Positions 61,659 to 64,000 of a stretch of 64,000 nt of DNA are shown here, one piece after another (position 1 is the first letter of the stretch; each line of letters opens with the position of its first letter). A program made the translations under genes and the position numbers. The stretch spans positions 1 through 64,000 of the forward strand of contig JAPTVL010000435.1 in the NCBI GenBank assembly GCA_028065725.1, written 5' to 3'. This stretch comes from Betaproteobacteria bacterium. GTDB taxonomy: Bacteria > Pseudomonadota > Gammaproteobacteria > Burkholderiales > Rhodocyclaceae. Below the pieces are notes generated by a model. The model saw only the letters and a list, made by a program, of their open reading frames with translations. It did no database searches and was not told the DNA's origin.

Positions 61659-63962
61659 ATGACTACGACCTACTTTGCACACAGCGCAAACACGACAGGC
61701 AAGTGGCACCGGCTTAACGCGCATCTCGAAAGCGTTGCCGGCCTTGCTCGCGGGTTTGCCGATAGGGCGCCATGGGCGGACGAAGCGCATCTTGCCGGCT
61801 TGCTGCACGATCTTGGCAAATATGCGGACCGCTTTCAGGCGCGGCTGCATGGCAAGGATGCGGGACTCGATCATTGGTCGCAGGGTGCGTGGCTGGCCCT
61901 CTTGAAGCATCAAGCCAAGGCGGCGACGCTGGCAATTCAGGGACATCACGTTGGTTTGCGACAGGGGAATGCATCGGCCTTGCGAGGACTGAATCCGGCG
62001 AACTTGCAACCCAGAACACGAGACGGACTCGTTCTTTCCGACCCGGACGCCGGTGCATTGGAACGTCGCGCCATGGGCGATGGCCTACAATTCCAGAGCC
62101 CCGAAGTAACGGCGCTGGCGCGTGGCAACGACAGCTCGCGACCGGTGGCAGCGATGCTCGATGTCCGCCTGTTGTTCTCTTGCTTGGTCGATGCCGATTT
62201 TCTCGATACCGAAGCGCATTTCAACGGTGGCGCGGACGGGAAGCGCTACCGCGAGACGGGGTTGCCGCTGGACGCCGGTCAGGCGCTGGCAGCGCTCGAC
62301 CGCTACATGGCCGACAAAGTTCGCGGTGGCCGGGAGTTGATCGCCAACGTCAAGCAAGCCCGCGATTCACTGTGGGATTCCGTGGGTGTGGCGGCGGAGC
62401 GCGCTCCCGGCACCTTTACGCTGACTGCCGCGACCGGCTCCGGCAAAACCCTCGCTATGCTGCGCTTTGCCTTGCTGCACGCCACCCGCCACCGGTTGCG
62501 CCGTATCGTATTGGCCGTGCCGTTTCTAACTGTCATCGAGCAAACCGCACGTATCTACCGCGAGGTGTTTGCCGATTTTCCCGAGAATTTTGTTCTCGAA
62601 CATCACAGTCTGGCCGGGCTGGGCGAGGAGTACGGACAGTCCGATGCCGAAGCCGCCCAGGAACGCCAGCGCCGATTGCTTGCCGAGAACTGGGATGCGC
62701 CCATCATTATTACCACTAACGTGCAATTGCTGGAGTCCCTGTTCTCGAATCGGCCGTCGAGTTGCCGCAAGCTGCACCGGCTGATGGGCTCCGCAATCCT
62801 GTTCGACGAGGCGCAAAGCCTGCCCCAGCATCTTGCCGTGCCGACGCTTGCCGCGCTTTCGCATCTATCGGCGACCTATCGCACCAGCGTGGTATTTGCC
62901 ACCGCGACCCAGCCCGCTTTCGAGAGCCTCGATGCCGAAGTGCGAAAGCAGGCAAGTACAGGCTGGAGGCCGGAGGAGGCAGTCCCGGCACATGCCAAGC
63001 TGTTTGCGGCCTTGCAGCGTGTCCGCGTGCGCTGGACTACGCCCGGTGAAAAACTGGACTGGCATGAAATCGCCGGGCGTGTTCGCGAAGAACCGCAAGT
63101 TCTCGTGGTCTGCAATCTGAAGCGCCATGCGCTGACTTTGCTCGATGAACTGAAGGGCGAAGACGGTGTATTCCACCTTTCCACCAACCTATGCGCCGAA
63201 CATCGCCGTGCCGTATTGCAAACGGTGCGCGAGCGCCTGCAGGCAAGCCAAAGCTGCCGCCTGATTTCGACGCAATGCGTCGAGGCGGGTGTCGATGTCG
63301 ACTTTCCTACCGTGTACCGCGCCTTTGCTCCGTTGGAGGCGATTGCCCAGGCGGCGGGCCGATGCAATCGAGAAGGACGCCTGAACCAAGCGGGTCGCTT
63401 GGGCGACGTTGTTGTTTTCGAGCCTGATGAAGAGGGCGATTGGCGGCGCAGCTATCCGACACGCGCCTACTTCCAGGCCGCTCAAGTCACGCGCGGCCTG
63501 CTGGCGCAAAGCGATGGTCTGGACATTGGCGACCCGGAGACTTTCCGCCGCTACTACCGCGCACTCTACGACGCCAGCAATCCAGCCAGCCAGAGCCCGG
63601 AATTGATGGAAGCATTCCTCGCCATGGATTTCGTCGAGGTGGCGAAACGCTATCGCCTGATCGAACAGGGAACCATTCAAGTGTTGATGCCGTGGGCAGC
63701 CCGCCGACAGGAATTCGATCAACTTCGTTCCGAAGCGGAAGCCGATGGCATTTCGGTGGGATGGATGCGCCGCGCCCAGGGCTTGGCGGTCAGCGTTTAT
63801 CGCACTGCCGCTGGTACGCCCGAATGGGCGATTCCGGCAAGACTGCGCTGGAACAAGGCCGGCGGGGGAGTCTCCGACGAGTGGTTCATCCTCGAAGGCG
63901 ACTACTATGACGAAACAATTGGCTTGAATCCGCCCGACGGACCACGGGTATTCATCGCATGA
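61659..63962 (+). CDS. cas3: CRISPR-associated helicase/nuclease Cas3
   Basis: The 767-residue effector nuclease of type I CRISPR systems degrades DNA recognised by Cascade. The N-terminal HD nuclease has LNAHLESVAGLARGF, LAGLLHDLGKYADRF near 45, DHWSQGAW and IQGHHVGL. The superfamily 2 helicase has Walker A TAATGSGKTLAML near 255, DEAQS (in ILFDEAQSLPQHL) and the C-terminal AGRCNREGR. Length and domain order fit type I-C rather than I-E. The chosen start has GGGAG close by; an upstream GTG at 61602 is possible. The partial next gene starts 9 bp later. Confidence 0.9.
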   Translation: MTTTYFAHSANTTGKWHRLNAHLESVAGLARGFADRAPWADEAHLAGLLHDLGKYADRFQARLHGKDAGLDHWSQGAWLALLKHQAKAATLAIQGHHVGLRQGNASALRGLNPANLQPRTRDGLVLSDPDAGALERRAMGDGLQFQSPEVTALARGNDSSRPVAAMLDVRLLFSCLVDADFLDTEAHFNGGADGKRYRETGLPLDAGQALAALDRYMADKVRGGRELIANVKQARDSLWDSVGVAAERAPGTFTLTAATGSGKTLAMLRFALLHATRHRLRRIVLAVPFLTVIEQTARIYREVFADFPENFVLEHHSLAGLGEEYGQSDAEAAQERQRRLLAENWDAPIIITTNVQLLESLFSNRPSSCRKLHRLMGSAILFDEAQSLPQHLAVPTLAALSHLSATYRTSVVFATATQPAFESLDAEVRKQASTGWRPEEAVPAHAKLFAALQRVRVRWTTPGEKLDWHEIAGRVREEPQVLVVCNLKRHALTLLDELKGEDGVFHLSTNLCAEHRRAVLQTVRERLQASQSCRLISTQCVEAGVDVDFPTVYRAFAPLEAIAQAAGRCNREGRLNQAGRLGDVVVFEPDEEGDWRRSYPTRAYFQAAQVTRGLLAQSDGLDIGDPETFRRYYRALYDASNPASQSPELMEAFLAMDFVEVAKRYRLIEQGTIQVLMPWAARRQEFDQLRSEAEADGISVGWMRRAQGLAVSVYRTAAGTPEWAIPARLRWNKAGGGVSDEWFILEGDYYDETIGLNPPDGPRVFIA

Positions 63963-63971
63963 GGAGGAACG

Positions 63972-64000
63972 ATGGCGAATGATGTGCATACGCTCGATGT
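63972..64000 (+). CDS. Next cas gene, cut by the right edge
   Basis: ATG at 63972 with GAGGAGGAAC upstream opens a frame MANDVHTLDV that continues beyond the window. By position after a type I-C-like cas3 it is most likely cas5, but nine or ten residues do not identify it. Confidence 0.4.

Overview
The window looks like a high-GC chromosome segment of a betaproteobacterium, most likely Rhodocyclales. The evidence is the rnpA-rpmH-dnaA-dnaN-gyrB origin region, a phasin, a DUF971-ubiE-Tim44-ubiJ cluster, a very long DUF3683-type FAD/4Fe-4S oxidase and a Liv transporter with a fused permease-ATPase. The genus is inferred from gene content, not from a database comparison. No rRNA, tRNA or CRISPR array was seen.

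Layout. 0-13 kb: a GAF/MshEN protein, panE, pepN, an AbiE-like regulator plus nucleotidyltransferase pair with its own promoter and operator, a flavin reductase, a PAP2 phosphatase, an Old Yellow Enzyme, YceH, ArfB, an exported protein, a hemerythrin-like protein, a lytic transglycosylase and a phasin. 13-23 kb: the replication origin neighbourhood. gyrB, dnaN and dnaA run left and rpmH, rnpA, yidD, yidC and mnmE run right. A cluster of DnaA boxes lies between dnaN and dnaA, and recF is absent between dnaN and gyrB. 22-28 kb: a TSUP permease and a branched-chain amino-acid type ABC transporter. 28-32.5 kb: two parS sites, then mnmG-rsmG-parA-parB. 32.6-39.7 kb: the complete ATP synthase operon atpIBEFHAGDC, interrupted between atpD and atpC by an unusual heptad-repeat hairpin. 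39.8-46.2 kb: a TetR-controlled RND efflux operon. 46.2-49.1 kb: a truncated heme-protein remnant and the ubiquinone genes ubiJ and ubiE. 49.2-57.2 kb: PhoB-PhoR, a PilZ-like protein, a HIT protein and the giant oxidase. 57.3-61.5 kb: a ParE-type toxin-antitoxin pair, LemA with two TPM-domain proteins, and a MATE transporter. 61.6 kb to the right edge: cas3 and the first codons of the next gene, so a type I CRISPR-Cas locus begins here and continues outside the window.

How the genes fit together. Replication initiation (dnaA, oriC, dnaN), segregation (parS, parA, parB) and supercoiling (gyrB) are grouped near the origin, and genes on both sides mostly run away from it. Membrane biogenesis (yidD, yidC), tRNA wobble modification (mnmE, mnmG) and energy production (atp) fill the right arm, as is usual for origin-proximal DNA.

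The least expected signal is a dispersed sequence of about 20 bp, consensus AGTCGGCGCTGGCGNNACGG. I find 8 intergenic and 7 intragenic copies. The coding copies are read in two different frames in unrelated proteins, which suggests the DNA rather than the peptide is what recurs. Other items worth following are the AbiE-like module with a near-perfect 24-bp palindrome over its promoter, and the heptad hairpin inside the atp operon.
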